Shown: positions 11,025 through 22,024, counted from the stretch's first letter. The stretch is DNA of 64,000 bases from Paragorgia papillata (GCA_035771165.1 JAWNZC010000413.1:930001-994000), one strand, 5' to 3'. The notes: generated by a model from the sequence alone, not told the origin. Program-made: numbers and translations.

Positions 11025-11294
11025 TACTACTAACAGTTTACCACATAAATTTTGTTACAGTACATATTATTAGAATTACAACGTGAATATTTTTAATTTA
11101 ACTTATGAAATACCCCAGCTTATTGTAAATTAGCTTAGTGCTCCGACGACCATTAGTGCACTAAGCTAACTTATTTACTATAAGAGATATTTACTATTTA
11201 CTATAAGAGATGATTTACAGACTATAAATCATCACGTCAAGAGGTTAAATTTCCATATCAAACAAATTTTAATATTTCAAGAACGAAGCGAGAT
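10741..11294. repeat. Inverted-repeat MITE with nested smaller hairpin
   Basis: The outer arms TCTCACTTCGTTCTTGAGAT and the complement near 11270-11294 pair, continuing through TTGTTTGATATGGAAATTTA and its complement. Inside, a second inverted pair (ATCACTTGAAAT and ATTTCAAGTGAT) lies at about 10860-10925, followed by (AT)n and (ATT)n runs near 10950 and 11000. Non-coding. Confidence 0.65.
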
Positions 11295-11550
11295 ACGAAA
11301 GAGTTATCAACACCAATCTTTATAATCCCAAAACATCTTTCAAATAAGAGATTTTATTTATACTCAATTTTTCATTTCATACGCACTTCAACGCAATTCG
11401 ACTAAAATTTAATGGCTTGATCCTTGGTCTATCATCAATCCTTTCACAAACTTTTATGAAAACCTGCAGTGCGGTATTTTGTGAGATATCCTGGGGACAG
11501 ACAGACAAACAATCAGACAAATATACAAACAGACAAACAAACAAATATAG

Positions 11551-11672
11551 TAAGGTTTGATATACTGTCGAAACAGAGAACGTATGGGAGTCTAACTTTT
11601 CGGGGGAGGCCCTTCGTCAGAGAGAAACGTCCTACGTTCTCTGTTTCGGCAGTATATTAAACCTTACTTTAT
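11551..11672. repeat. Inverted repeat, about 35-bp arms
   Basis: The arms AAGGTTTGATATACTGTCGA and the diverged complement GGCAGTATATTAAACCTT face each other across about 50 bp, and GAAACAGAGAACGTA is complemented by TACGTTCTCTGTTTC. A CAGA/CAAA-rich stretch precedes it at 11498-11548. No gene. Confidence 0.65.
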
Positions 11673-11810
11673 TTCGATTGTTGTTTCAACACTGCCTACG
11701 CAGCACGCTACTTTTATTTCTGTGTTTAGACAAACAAACAGACAGATTACAAGAAGATTAGACTGGGGACTGCATAAGTGACATTTTAGACAGACTCAAT
11801 TTTTTTTTAG

Positions 11811-11913
11811 GTCATGACCACAACGTTTCTTCTGTTTCGTTTATGCCCTCTGGGGATTTTATTGTATCATCATCTAGAGATAAGACTATAAAAATGTGGG
11901 AAGTTGCCACAGG
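11811..11913 (+). CDS. PAFAH1B1: LIS1 exon: WD40 blade 3
   Basis: Encodes [18 protein letters not shown] and [16 protein letters not shown], the third blade. The [11 protein letters not shown] string is strongly conserved in LIS1. The acceptor is a T-run then AG at 11809-11810 and the donor GTAAGTG at 11914. Entry completes the Gly codon begun at 5424; exit is after two bases of Gly. No disruption. Confidence 0.95.
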
Positions 11914-11978
11914 GTAAGTGAAAACGAGTTCTCATCGCGTGTGTCCGTGTTTGAGTGTGGTTATTAACTAATACTTAA

Positions 11979-12435
11979 AGTGCTTATAAACCCAAATATG
12001 ATATTACTGATAAGGATTATATGTAACGTGAATAGTTGAATGCCAAAATATTTTTTTGATTTGAACTTTTATTTATTGTCATATTGAAGTTTGTATTTCC
12101 AAAATGGTAATGTAGGTAATGGTAACGTCTATGTAGGCATAATTTACATATAAAATGTTGTGTTGCGGAGAAATATTCCCCAATTCACATGTTAATGGAA
12201 TACTTGAGTAGTATATTCTATCAATTTTTTCACTCAAATCTTTAAGTGGTTCATTACACGAAAAGGAAGAAAGAAACAGAAATGCCTACATTGACGCCAT
12301 TCCCATTACCATTCTGGAAATAAAAACTTTAATATGATACTAAATACAAGTTCAAATCAAACAAATTTTGGTATTCAACTATTCACGTTACATAGAATCC
12401 ATATTAGTAATATTTTATTTGGATTTATAGGCACT
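11979..12435. mobile_element. TTAA MITE (AGTGCYTATA family), copy 1
   Basis: 457 bp flanked by TTAA at 11975-11978 and 12436-12439. The termini AGTGCTTATAAA and TTTATAGGCACT are inverted, and complementarity continues through TAACGTGAATAGTTGAAT and its complement near 12380. A related 405-bp copy lies at 35332-35736. TTAA duplication fits piggyBac- or Kolobok-type transposition; no transposase is present. Confidence 0.8.
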
Positions 12436-12595
12436 TTAAGTAATAATTGACAGAAGTATATAATAAACGTAATACAGAAGAAATATTTTTGTTTTAAGTG
12501 GGCAGCCTAATACTTTTGTGTATTTTTATGTCAACCCATTTTTTACAATAGGGTATATTACAAGTAATATATTTGGCATTTCAATCAACTAAACT

Positions 12596-12805
12596 GGATA
12601 TACTAGGTAATTTTGGCGAAGGAAGATTTCGAGTGTAGAATATATACATTATAAGACCAAACCGTGCATGACCAGTTGCGAAAAATGCAACATCAATGCC
12701 TTTGGGTTAGGATTTAAACCCGCAACCTTGCGATGCTAGTGCAGTGCTCTGACCACTGAGCTATGGCAGCCGTTGCTAAGAGCTTGGCCACGAGTTCTGT
12801 ATATA
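12596..12805 (-). repeat. tRNA-derived SINE, left inverted copy
   Basis: Read on the - strand it has an A box (TAGCTCAGTGGT) and a B-box-like segment (GCGGGTTTAAATCC), then a tail with TTGCATTTTTCGCAACTGG and an end at AATTACCTAGTATATCC. The same unit lies inverted at 15207-15430, so the two copies form arms about 2.4 kb apart. The head resembles a tRNA-Ala-like sequence but the anticodon arm is poorly paired, so I call it a SINE and not a tRNA gene. Confidence 0.7.
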
Positions 12806-13389
12806 CCTGATTCTACTCCCGACATTACCACATTACATATAATGTTGTAATGCATATGTATTTAACAATTATACCATGAGCTCGAGTCGTATATATGAGC
12901 TCATAGCGGAATATATAATACTCATAACGGAAATGAATCGCTTGAAAAAAATCGAACTTCCGTCACCCATATTTCCGCCATGCGCATTTGCCTTCACGTA
13001 GCAAGGTTTTCCCCTGACTGTAAACTGACTTGGAGTTCAAAACAGTCTCGGAAATGTGTTGGAGAGCTCTTAGAGTTTAAAAAAGCGTTGGAAACATCGT
13101 ATATAACGACTTAAACAGCTCAGGAAAGTGAGTAGGTTAGTCAGCTGTTCTTTACTTTGTATTGACATAAAAGATTTAGCATTTAAAAAGTTATCAAAAA
13201 GCCGAAAAACGTTCGGGAAAATTACACTTTGTTGATTTACGGTCTTTTATAGCATACAAATAACATAGTTTCCATTCATAATGCTTTAAGCAGTGTATAG
13301 CATGAACGATTCCTGATCGTAGCGTTGTAGAGCTCTACAACAAACTCTACACCGATTTGCACATCTTAAAGCGCGACAGGCCTAGAAGG

Positions 13390-13668
13390 CAGGGGCGCAC
13401 GGCACCTCTCGGCGTTTTGAATCGATGTTTATTTGAAGAATTTGCAATTTTAATTTAAAGAAATATTTACTTACCATCAAATACATTCATGCCATATTTT
13501 GTTGCTTTGTTTGTATTTTTTGGTGTTTTTTTTTTCAATTTCTTCCTCGTTCAAATTAGCAAATCGTCCGCCATTTTTGTTGATTTCTCTACTAGTAGGC
13601 TATGAGCTGATAGCCTAGTAGTAGGGAACCAATCAGATTATGTAAAAGCTCATATACGACAGCATGCT
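13390..13668. repeat. Dispersed repeat family B, copy 1
   Basis: Contains CCTAGTAGTAGGGAACCAAT and a GCATGCTATATA end that reappear, inverted and diverged, at 36598-36710. Parts of the 12845-12990 stretch likewise resemble 37395-37500 (TTATACCATGAGCTCGAGT against its complement). This suggests one element of roughly 0.85 kb in each place. No transposase. Confidence 0.5.
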
Positions 13669-13699
13669 ATATATATATATATATATATATAAACTGGAA

Positions 13700-15062
13700 A
13701 ACTGAAGACTGACGAAGGTGAGAAAGAGCCTCTTGAAGTTCTGTAATGAGGCCTACCATCGAAACCGTCCCAAGGAATGGGGAGTCTCCGGTTTGACACC
13801 AATACCGAAGAAAGGCGACCTGACAAAACAGACGATTACAGAGGCATCTCACTCTCCCAAGTCGCATCCAAGATTTACAACCGCTGTCTGCTTAACAGAA
13901 TTCGACCAGTTATCGACGAGGTGTTACGTCCGAATCAGAATGGCTTTCGCCAAGTCCGCTCCACCACATCCCACATCCTCGCCCTTCGTCGCATCGTGGA
14001 AGAACTCAAGAACCATGACATGGAAGCCGTATTAACATTCATCGATTCTTGAGGCCTACGGCATTCCACCGGACGTAGTCAACGTGATCCGAGTCATGTA
14101 CGAGAACACCTCTGCAGTAGTAATCACTCCGGATGGCGAAACTGATCCATTCAACATCGACACAGGCGTTCTCCAAGGAGACCCTCTCGCCCCATTCCTG
14201 TTTATCATCTGCCTAGACTATGCATTGCGTTCTTCGATCACTGAAACCGATGGCCTGACACTGAGACGACGTCGTTGTCGCCGTCATCCTGCAGAAGTCA
14301 TAGCTGATCTTGACTACGCTGACGACATCGCGCTTCTCGAAAACTCGATCGAAGCTGCACAGGATCTCCTCATCAGAGTTGAGAAGGCATGTCAGGATGT
14401 CGGGCTGTTTCTGAATGCGCCGAAGACGAAGTACATGCACCTTTATCCATCTACCGACGACCACCTGCTTACATCAGACGGCTCATGCAGATATCGAACT
14501 TGTGTGCGATTTTAAGTATCTGGGTGGTTACACTGACTCCGGTCACGACATGGATGTCAGGATAGCCCAGTCGTGGAGCGCACTTCACTCTCTGCAGAAG
14601 GTGTGGAAGGCACCCGTTCAGAAGGACACGAAAACAAAAGTGTTTCAGGCCTGCATAGAAATCATTCTTCTGTATGGTTCAGACTCGTGGACTTTGAATG
14701 CTGCTCGTCGCAAGAGACTCGATGGCACCTACACCAGAATGCCGCGCACAGCATACAACATCTCCTGGAGACGTTATCCAACCAATAAGTCTCTCTATGG
14801 ATCCCTGCCGCGCATCTCTGATGTTGTGAAACAACGCCGTCTGGCCCTTGCGGGCCATGTCACGACGAACCCGCTGGACGATTGCTACTCTGGACTCCAG
14901 AGGCAAAGAGGAGAATTGGACGGCCGTATGTCACGCTGAAAGCGATCATTGAGTTGGACACCGGCCTCACAGGATCAGAACTACTTGCTGCAATGGCCGA
15001 TAAAGGACTGTGGCGCTCGTACTTCGTCAACGCTTCACTACCGCCTCAAGGCATCAGATGAC
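13700..15062 (+). pseudogene. Non-LTR retrotransposon reverse transcriptase, degraded
   Basis: The + strand frames together resemble the RT domain of a non-LTR retrotransposon: fingers (WGVSGLTPIPKKGD, DYRGISLSQVASKIYNR, NQNGFRQVRSTTSHILALRR), motif A start (AVLTFID), motif B (GVLQGDPLAPFLFIICLD), catalytic motif C (LDYADDIALL) and thumb (FKYLGGYTDSG). It is broken by frameshifts near 13840, 14048 and 14490. Most of motif A through the following helix is deleted between FID at about 14045 and AYGIPPDVV. Neither the N-terminal endonuclease nor a complete 3' end is present. A trailing run of AAGAAGAAGAA and (AT)n follows at 15065-15121. Clade not assigned; not functional. Confidence 0.9.
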
Positions 15063-15079
15063 TCAAGAAGAAGAAGAAC

Positions 15080-15118
<39 letters not shown>

Positions 15119-15123
<5 letters not shown>

Positions 15124-15160
15124 TTCTGAAGAAGGGCAGTGCCCGAAACGTAAATAAAAG
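15119..15160 (+). other. Hammerhead-ribozyme-like core motif
   Basis: CTGAAGA, then a short hairpin GGGC-AGT-GCCC, then CGAAAC reproduces the order of a hammerhead core (CUGANGA, stem II, GAAA). I could not find convincing stem I and stem III partners around it, so cleavage activity is doubtful. Such motifs occur in terminal repeats of Penelope-like retroelements and other small retroelements. It sits between the RT remnant and the right SINE arm. Confidence 0.3.
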
Positions 15161-15206
15161 TTTTTTAATCGTTCCTACTTGATGGCTATACAGTATATAT
15201 ATATAT

Positions 15207-15430
15207 ATATACATAACTCGTGGCCAAGCTCTTGGCAACGGCTTCCGTAGCTCAGTAGTCAGAGCACTGCACTAGCATCACAAGGTCGCGGGTTCAATTC
15301 CTTGCCGGAAGGCCTTGATGTTGCATTTTTCGCAAGTGGTCCCGGTTTGGTCTTATAATGTATATATTTACAAATTTATACAAATACAAATTTTACAAGT
15401 TCTCCTTCACCCAAATTACCTAGTATATCC
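15207..15430 (+). repeat. tRNA-derived SINE, right inverted copy
   Basis: Contains A box TAGCTCAGTAGTCAGAGC and B box GCGGGTTCAATTCC. A short CTTCCG...CGGAAG pairing resembles an acceptor stem, and the tail ends at AATTACCTAGTATATCC. It is the inverted partner of 12596-12805. Poor anticodon-stem pairing and the repeated tail make it a SINE, not a tRNA gene. Confidence 0.7.
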
Positions 15431-16675
15431 ATTTTTACAATAGATCGTTTGCAATCACGTGACATCGGACGCCATCTTGGTTGATTTCCATTTTCCAGTT
15501 AATTTCCATGACCCGTGGCAAAACGAACATGGTGGTCAGCGGTTTGTCAACAGTGTTTGTCAACAGAAAAATCACCCAAGATGGCGGACGTGACGTCGTG
15601 TGCAAACGATCTATACCACTGTTCTGATTGTTCTTGGATGGAAAACTCAACATCTTAGTGTATTTATTACTGCAAAAAACTACCCTATCACATGGCAAAA
15701 TATAGAACAACCAATAGGCAATTCCCCCTATAGCAATGCATCATGGGAGTTGTGGTAGGCTTTCACTTTCGAGCGAAATGGGCGCTGCGAGGCGAGCATT
15801 TTGTCTGAAAGAGTAACTAGTTGTTTTACAACATTTCCTTTCCGCAATGAGGATTTTAGACTTCTCAATAGGACTGGGAGGGTGTAAACCACATTTGGTA
15901 CAAAAGACAGCGAAATCGCAGCTAAAATAAGCGAGGAAATTACTTCAGAGTGACTCGACAAGCGAATATTGATCAAATAAATACGATTCGAAGACGGTCC
16001 TTCCCGGACGTGAACAGGTGAGTAAGCAGATCGATTATAGCTCAGTATATAATTCAGCTTTTGTGACATGTATAAGTTGTTTGTCAGTCACGATCGCTTA
16101 GTTGCTGTGCTCGGAAGTCTTTCTTCCTGGCGTATTTGCTTGTTGAAATCAACAAGGTTGGGTGATGCACTCGACCTGTTGTTCGTAATTTGCCTCTGTA
16201 TTTACACAATGTTTTTTAAACTTTTTGGCGCGAAAAAAACCCTGTTTCTTGAGCAAGAGTCGAGATATTTTACAAAGACGTCTAGCGTAAAATAGTCTTG
16301 TCAGGGTTTTCGTTTGTTGTTTTCCTCTTCTGTTCCCATTGTTGTCGTCGGTTCCTATCCTCTTAGAATAACAAGTAGGTTCTAGAATTAGTGTAGGCTG
16401 TAAATATAAATTTAGGACTATAAATTTACTAAATATTTTGAAAAACCGTCGAGTTTCTTGCCGTGTTGTGTGCAATAAACTTTTTAGTAAATATAAGAAA
16501 TAATCAAATATCTAATTCTAATTTTATCAGTTAGATATGTAAATAATAATAAACCATAGATAGATAGATAGCATATTTAAACCATATTAAATACATAGTT
16601 CATTTTAAATAGTAGATAGTTTGTTAAAATGTACATATTTTTTTAAACATATTTGAATAAGTTATAAATTTTACA

Positions 16676-17378
16676 ATGGAGGATGAACCTTGTACTTCAA
16701 TGGAGAGTCAGAGAGAAAAACAATTGCCAGTTCCTAGTGTAACTGAAATGTGGACAACGAATTTAACAGCTATCCCAGCATTTTCATACCAAAAATTGGA
16801 AGAACACCTAATCTTTACATGTGAGAAAACATCAGACCATAAGCCAGCAGAAGCCTTAAAACACAAGAAAGGTGGATATCGAAAGGTGATGACACAATTT
16901 ATTTTCTTGTCCGCTGCCAAGTAAGTGCTCAAATGCGAAAAAAGAGTACCAGGTCTATGTTCACTTTGATCAAACCTCTGGGAATATTGTGTTTGCAAAA
17001 TGCTACTGTCCTGCTGGAGCTGGAGGTCACTGCAAACATGTAGCAGCCCTTTTGTTTCAGTTGTTGGACCACATTGAGCTAGGACTGACTGAGATACCCG
17101 ATGACAAAACATGCACTCAGGAACTTCAGCAGTGGCACGTTCCCAAGAAATCACAACCACAGAATGCTGTTCTTTTTGAGGATCTTATTTCCCCCCAAGA
17201 CAGCTACGAGAAAGATAAACATGGCCGCAAATGCCCTATTGTGGAAGGTAAGAGGCAGATATACAGTTCTACTTCAGAAAAGGTTAGCAAAAGTGACTTG
17301 AAAAAGCTTAAAATTGGTTTGGAAACAGCTGGTAGTAACTGTTCTGTGATTGGGCTTCTCACTGACAATGACTGTGTT
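16676..17378 (+). pseudogene. SWIM zinc-finger gene, 5' half (left-arm copy)
   Basis: Starts at ATG 16676 (MEDEPCTSMESQ). It runs through a lysine-rich segment to a SWIM finger, C-x-C-x7-C-x-H (CYCPAGAGGHCKH) near 17001-17039. Two single-base losses shift the frame, one near 16886 and one in the A-run near 16943; restoring them would give a continuous SWIM-type segment. It stops being similar to its mirror copy at 17378, in mid-gene, and runs into sequence antisense to the nuclease domain. It is therefore a truncated duplicate of the gene at 17403-18804. Confidence 0.8.
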
Positions 17379-17402
17379 TCCATGTGTTCAACTGGCAAAT
17401 TG

Positions 17403-18804
17403 TCATACTGTAACTCCTTGTGACTGGAAAAAGTAAACATGCCCTTTTTTCAGAGATGGCTTGCCATTAACAAGCTCCAAGCAAAATAATTTATCATTGC
17501 ATGCTTCCATAATAGTCATGTCTGCTTTGGATGCTGGACATTTTACCTCAACAGCTCCATAAATACATGCCTCACTTGCATCAGAAACTAGTGCATCAGG
17601 GCTGGACCCAAGCCATGGCCACTTTGGATTCACAACTAAACCACATGCAGAGCAAATTTCTACTGGCTCATTTTTCTTCTGTTTATATTCATGATACTTA
17701 AGTAGAGCATTATGTTCATTTTCAGTCCCCCATAAACAACTTGAATTTCTTGAAGTGTTGGATGTCTTAATAACTTTGTTTATTATGCTCTTTGGATATA
17801 TAGTTTTCCGTCTCTTCATCACCGAGCCAAATATTGATGATGTCAACCTATTCTAAACAAGCACTCTGTGTACGTGTGGTTTTTTCCAATTTCTTCACAA
17901 CTCTTACAGTCAACTTGTAATCTGACTTTGACAAACTCTGTGCATTTTGGTTCCACGGGAACAGTGGAATAATCAGGTTTTTCATTCAATCTTGCCAGTA
18001 TATTCTCTCTTATATTTGTTGCTTGAAGTTTACTTCCCTCTGCCTCTGCATTAATCATTCTCTGCCTAGATGGTAGTGTGTTAACATCAAATTCACATGG
18101 AACACAGTCATTGTCAGTGAGAAGCCCAATCACAGAACAGTTACTACCAGCTGTTTCCAAACCAATTTTAAGCTTTTTCAAGTCACTTTTGCTAACCTTT
18201 TCTGAAGTAGAACTGTATATCTGCCTCTTACCTTCCACAATAGGGCATTTGCGGCCATGTTTATCTTTCTCGTAGCTGTCTTGGGGGGAAATAAGATCCT
18301 CAAAAAGAACAGCATTCTGTGGTTGTGATTTCTTGGGAACGTGCCACTGCTGAAGTTCCTGAGTGCATGTTTTGTCATCGGGTATCTCAGTCAGTCCTAG
18401 CTCAATGTGGTCCAACAACTGAAACAAAAGGGCTGCTACATGTTTGCAGTGACCTCCAGCTCCAGCAGGACAGTAGCATTTTGCAAACACAATATTCCCA
18501 GAGGTTTGATCAAAGTGAACATAGACCTGGTACTCTTTTTTCGCATTTGAGCACTTACTTGGCAGCGGACAAGAAAATAAATTGTGTCATCACCTTTCGA
18601 TATCCACCTTTCTTGTGTTTTAAGGCTTCTGCTGGCTTATGGTCTGATGTTTTCTCACATGTAAAGATTAGGTGTTCTTCCAATTTTTTGGTATGAAAAT
18701 GCTGGGATAGCTGTTAAATTCGTTGTCCACATTTCAGTTACACTAGGAACTGGCAATTGTTTTTCTCTCTGACTCTCCATTGAAGTACAAGGTTCATCCT
18801 CCAT
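17403..18804 (-). pseudogene. SWIM zinc finger / YqaJ-type nuclease fusion gene, frameshifted
   Basis: On the - strand from ATG 18804: basic N-terminus, SWIM finger (CYCPAGAGGHCKH, near 18478-18440), and a linker to about 17852. A new frame from about 17846 then reads TSSIFGSVMKRRKT, WGTENEHNAL, LGSSPDALV and GAVEVKCPAS. The E, the D of SPD and the E-x-K match the YqaJ/lambda-exonuclease catalytic pattern. One missing base near 17847 splits the two halves; two earlier single-base losses are shared with the left-arm copy. The nuclease is cut by a stop at about 17403, where its expected C-terminal part is replaced by the inverted arm. SWIM/YqaJ proteins occur in many invertebrate transposable contexts; the superfamily here is not established. 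Confidence 0.8.
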
Positions 18805-19763
18805 TGTAAAATTTATAACTTATTCAAATATGTTTAAAAAAATATGTACATTTTAACAAACTATCTACTATTTAAAATGAACTATGTATTTAATATGGTT
18901 TAAATATGCTATCTATCTATCTATGGTTTATTATTATTTACATATCTAACTGATAAAATTAGAATTAGATATTTGATTATTTCTTATATTTACTAAAAAG
19001 TTTATTGCACACAACACGGCAAGAAACTCGACGGTTTTTCAAAATATTTAGTAAATTTATAGTCCTAAATTTATATTTACAGCCTACACTAATTCTAGAA
19101 CCTACTTGTTATTCTAAGAGGATAGGAACCGACGACAACAATGGGAACAGAAGAGGAAAACAACAAACGAAAACCCTGACAAGACTATTTTACGCTAGAC
19201 GTCTTTGTAAAATATCTCGACTCTTGCTCAAGAAACAGGGTTTTTTTCGCGCCAAAAAGTTTAAAAAACATTGTGTAAATACAGAGGCAAATTACGAACA
19301 ACAGGTCGAGTGCATCACCCAACCTTGTTGATTTCAACAAGCAAATACGCCAGGAAGAAAGACTTCCGAGCACAGCAACTAAGCGATCGTGACTGACAAA
19401 CAACTTATACATGTCACAAAAGCTGAATTATATACTGAGCTATAATCGATCTGCTTACTCACCTGTTCACGTCCGGGAAGGACCGTCTTCGAATCGTATT
19501 TATTTGATCAATATTCGCTTGTCGAGTCACTCTGAAGTAATTTCCTCGCTTATTTTAGCTGCGATTTCGCTGTCTTTTGTACCAAATGTGGTTTACACCC
19601 TCCCAGTCCTATTGAGAAGTCTAAAATCCTCATTGCGGAAAGGAAATGTTGTAAAACAACTAGTTACTCTTTCAGACAAAATGCTCGCCTCGCAGCGCCC
19701 ATTTCGCTCGAAAGTGAAAGCCTACCACAACTCCCATGATGCATTGCTATAGGGGGAATTGCC

Positions 19764-20412
19764 CATTGTTTAATTTTGACTATTTCGAAGATGATGTCAA
19801 TCTCGAACCCATAGTCTCCCTCAAATCTAGACGCCTCGTGTACATCTCTTCTCTTTGTTTAATTATATCTGAGTCTCAGTAGGTCTCAGTCACACGAACA
19901 AACTTCATAACAAAGTTAAGAAAAATCTCGAATAGCCAATAGTCGCAATGAACAAAACAAACCTCCGTGCCATTTCTCGCGCGCTATACTTGATGTATAA
20001 ATGTAAAACAACGTTAACAACGAAAAAGCATATTTAAGACAATTAAAGAAGGACTCAGCCTTCGCAACTCATAAAGGCTTGTGATCGTCTGATCGAGGAC
20101 GATATTGACGTCGTGAATTGATATTTTACCTTGAATTTCAAGAACGTTTATGTCAAGTGCCACAACCAGCAGTGTCAGTCTCTCTCCGACACTTTTAGCG
20201 TGCATTTGATCTGCATTTTATGCAGGGTGCCAGGGTTCTCAGCGCATTAGACAGAAAGGACAATGATTTAATGCATACTGGCTTCGTTATACCAATTCTA
20301 AATAAGTTCAACTAAAAAAATAAAATAGTTCTCGCTGGGCCGACATGCCGTAAGTTGTTGCGTGATGGCCGATCATTAACGTTTATTATCTTACTCTCTT
20401 CATCGTGTTTAG
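19764..20412. other. Intron remainder, no feature recognised
   Basis: Unique-looking AT-rich sequence between the palindromic element and the next LIS1 exon. No inverted termini, coding similarity or simple repeat noticed. Short open frames here lack any recognisable motif. Confidence 0.5.
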
Positions 20413-20477
20413 TTACTGCGTCAAAACGTTACAAGGACATCGAGAATGGGTACGCAGAGTTCGAGTTAATTCAGATG
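20413..20477 (+). CDS. PAFAH1B1: LIS1 exon: WD40 blade 4, first part
   Basis: Encodes YCVKTLQGHREWVRRVRVNSDG. GHREWVR is the LIS1-specific opening of blade 4. The acceptor AG is at 20411-20412 and the donor GTAAGTG at 20478. Entry completes Gly (GG+T); exit is after one base of Gly, completed at 21606. Without the intron the frame reads straight into the next exon. Confidence 0.94.
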
Positions 20478-21070
20478 GTAAGTGTGCCTTACAGCCCCGT
20501 ACCCAGTCGTTATGAGAAAGCATTTTGGGCTCACTTCTTGGAAATTTGTTTGTGGCACCAGGCTTTATACAAGATGGCTTTCTGTGAGATTATCGTAAAA
20601 TGTCTAATGAAGTGAAAGCTTCGTTTGGCGTTTTTGTTGTTCTAATGAACAGAAGGGCATAGTAGCAGCATTGACTGAAAATTTCAAGAGAATCTGATGT
20701 ATATTCTTTGAGTTATGAACTCTCAAAGTTTGCCATGGCTAGTCGGGCTTTCGGTAACAAGACGTTATGACGTACGCATATGGACAACTATACATAAGTA
20801 TAGGTTAGTTACCGAACCCGAGGTAACTGAAATACTGAGTACGTTATCACAGAGGTTCGTTATCGCATAGGTTGTCTAAAAAAACACCAATTAGGCAACT
20901 ACCACATGGTGGTTGTAGACCAGCGAACTTGGGATGGGCAACTTAGTGCCTAGCTAAGATAATATATATTATCCTGGGGCATTAACTTGATTTATGCGTG
21001 GTTGGGAGTAATTATTATAAATAAACAACCGCGGTACATCAAAGAAAACCGAGGTGATCATGAACTAATA

Positions 21071-21469
21071 TTAGGGACTTTAAGATCTACGACGCGGCTA
21101 GCTCGACAACGCGGCCTTAAAAACGTAAAAAGCAATACATTTAAAAGGCGACACGGTAAATTGCCTGCCGTATTTCATGTTTAAGCTTGTTTAATGACTT
21201 TCAAGACGCTTCAGTTCTTGCTAAAACGGCTGTAGTGTCTGAGCTGAAGTAAACGTTAAGAAACAGCTCTCACTTATGTGCGTGTTCGCGTCGTTCTGAA
21301 GACGTGAAAATGCTGAGAGTGTCGTTGTTTACAGAACGAGGACGGTATTGATATATACTCTTGGGATTACAAGTTATTCATTCACTTTGTTTTATTTCAT
21401 TAAGAATTATTTTGTTTTTAACTAGGCGCGTCATCGTGCTTGCCGCGTCGTGGATCTTAAAGTCCCTAA
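21071..21469. repeat. MITE with inverted termini
   Basis: The left end TTAGGGACTTTAAGATCTAC is matched by the inverted right end with one mismatch, followed by ACGACGCGG on both. It is about 400 bp with no gene. Flanking AT-rich bases prevent an unambiguous target-site duplication. Confidence 0.7.
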
Positions 21470-21605
21470 TAATTAGTAATAGCCGCTGGCATCAATGACT
21501 TCGGTATTTTTATTGGGCTGTTTATTACATTGACTTGTATGGGTTTTTACAAAGAAGATTGTTTTATTTTAAATGTTTGCTTTGTTTCTATTTCGTTGGT
21601 TTTAG

Positions 21606-21637
21606 GATCTTTATTAGCAAGCTGTTCTAATGATCAG
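21606..21637 (+). CDS. PAFAH1B1: LIS1 exon: WD40 blade 4, micro-exon
   Basis: A 32-bp exon encoding GSLLASCSNDQ, the second half of blade 4. The acceptor AG is at 21604-21605 and the donor GTAAGTC at 21638. It is identified because its ends join in phase with the exons at 20413 and 28591 to give the continuous LIS1 string NSDGSLLASCSNDQTVRVW. It is too short to be seen except through the splice context. Confidence 0.92.
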
Positions 21638-21678
21638 GTAAGTCAACTGACATATTGTGTAAACTGCCTGATATCTAA

Positions 21679-21840
21679 CGTCTGTATTCTAAAAGCTCAC
21701 TCTAACCATTCAATTGAATGTGTGTAGTCTCGTACTCAGTGAGGGTGAGTGGAGACTCATTGGGTGTTGAATTGCACTTATTGAGTGTGTGGGGCCACTC
21801 ATTGTGTATGAGTGTGAGTGAGCTTTTAGAATACAGGCGT
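21679..21840. repeat. Small MITE with GAGTG-rich interior
   Basis: The ends TGTATTCTAAAAGCTCACTC and the complement GAGTGAGCTTTTAGAATACA enclose about 160 bp rich in GAGTG/CACTC words. No gene. It lies immediately downstream of the 32-bp LIS1 exon. Confidence 0.7.
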
Positions 21841-21944
21841 AAGCCTTCATACATCGTTGTTATCCTATTTTAAAAGAAACATGCCGCGTAACATGCGCTC
21901 AAAACTGATTTCTACTGATAAAGTAAAAGTAAAAAATAGAAGGT

Positions 21945-22024
21945 TTGACCGTACAAAGGGTTCGAACTCGCTACTACCGAACTACAATCCTCGACGCTAA
22001 CCACTATACTAAGCTAGCAGACTC
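21945..22024 (-). repeat. tRNA-like sequence, interrupted by the element at 22025
   Basis: On the - strand TAGCTTAGTATAGTGGTTAG resembles an A box and GAGTTCGAACCC a B box, as in a tRNA-derived SINE or tRNA pseudogene. Its 5' part includes the 9-bp target duplicated by the adjacent 22025-23539 element, so that element inserted into this unit. Acceptor-stem pairing was not convincing. Confidence 0.5.

Larger units (their letters stand above)
15717..19763. mobile_element. 4.05-kb palindromic element with 1.66-kb inverted arms
   Basis: The left arm (15717-17378) and right arm (18101-19763) are reverse complements. Mirror coordinates sum to 35480 along most of the arm and 35479 further in, so I detect only one length difference, in an A-run near 16790 (5 versus 6 A). 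Several frames of 66-113 codons are letter-identical between the arms. The ends read GGCAATTCCCCCTATAGC and its complement. No target-site duplication is evident. The 722-bp centre (17379-18100) is unique and carries the nuclease half of the gene on the - strand. The structure looks like an element whose 3' end was replaced by an inverted copy of its own 5' end. A GATA run lies in each arm. Confidence 0.85.

Noticed and set aside
15241..15312. Functional tRNA gene
   Set aside because: A and B boxes are present but the anticodon stem does not pair and an inverted copy with the same tail occurs at 12596; a SINE explains it better.
15728..16475. Frames of 75-113 codons in the palindrome arms (also mirrored at 19005-19752)
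   Set aside because: They lie upstream of the SWIM gene, on both strands, with no motif; they are identical in the arms only because the arms are copies.
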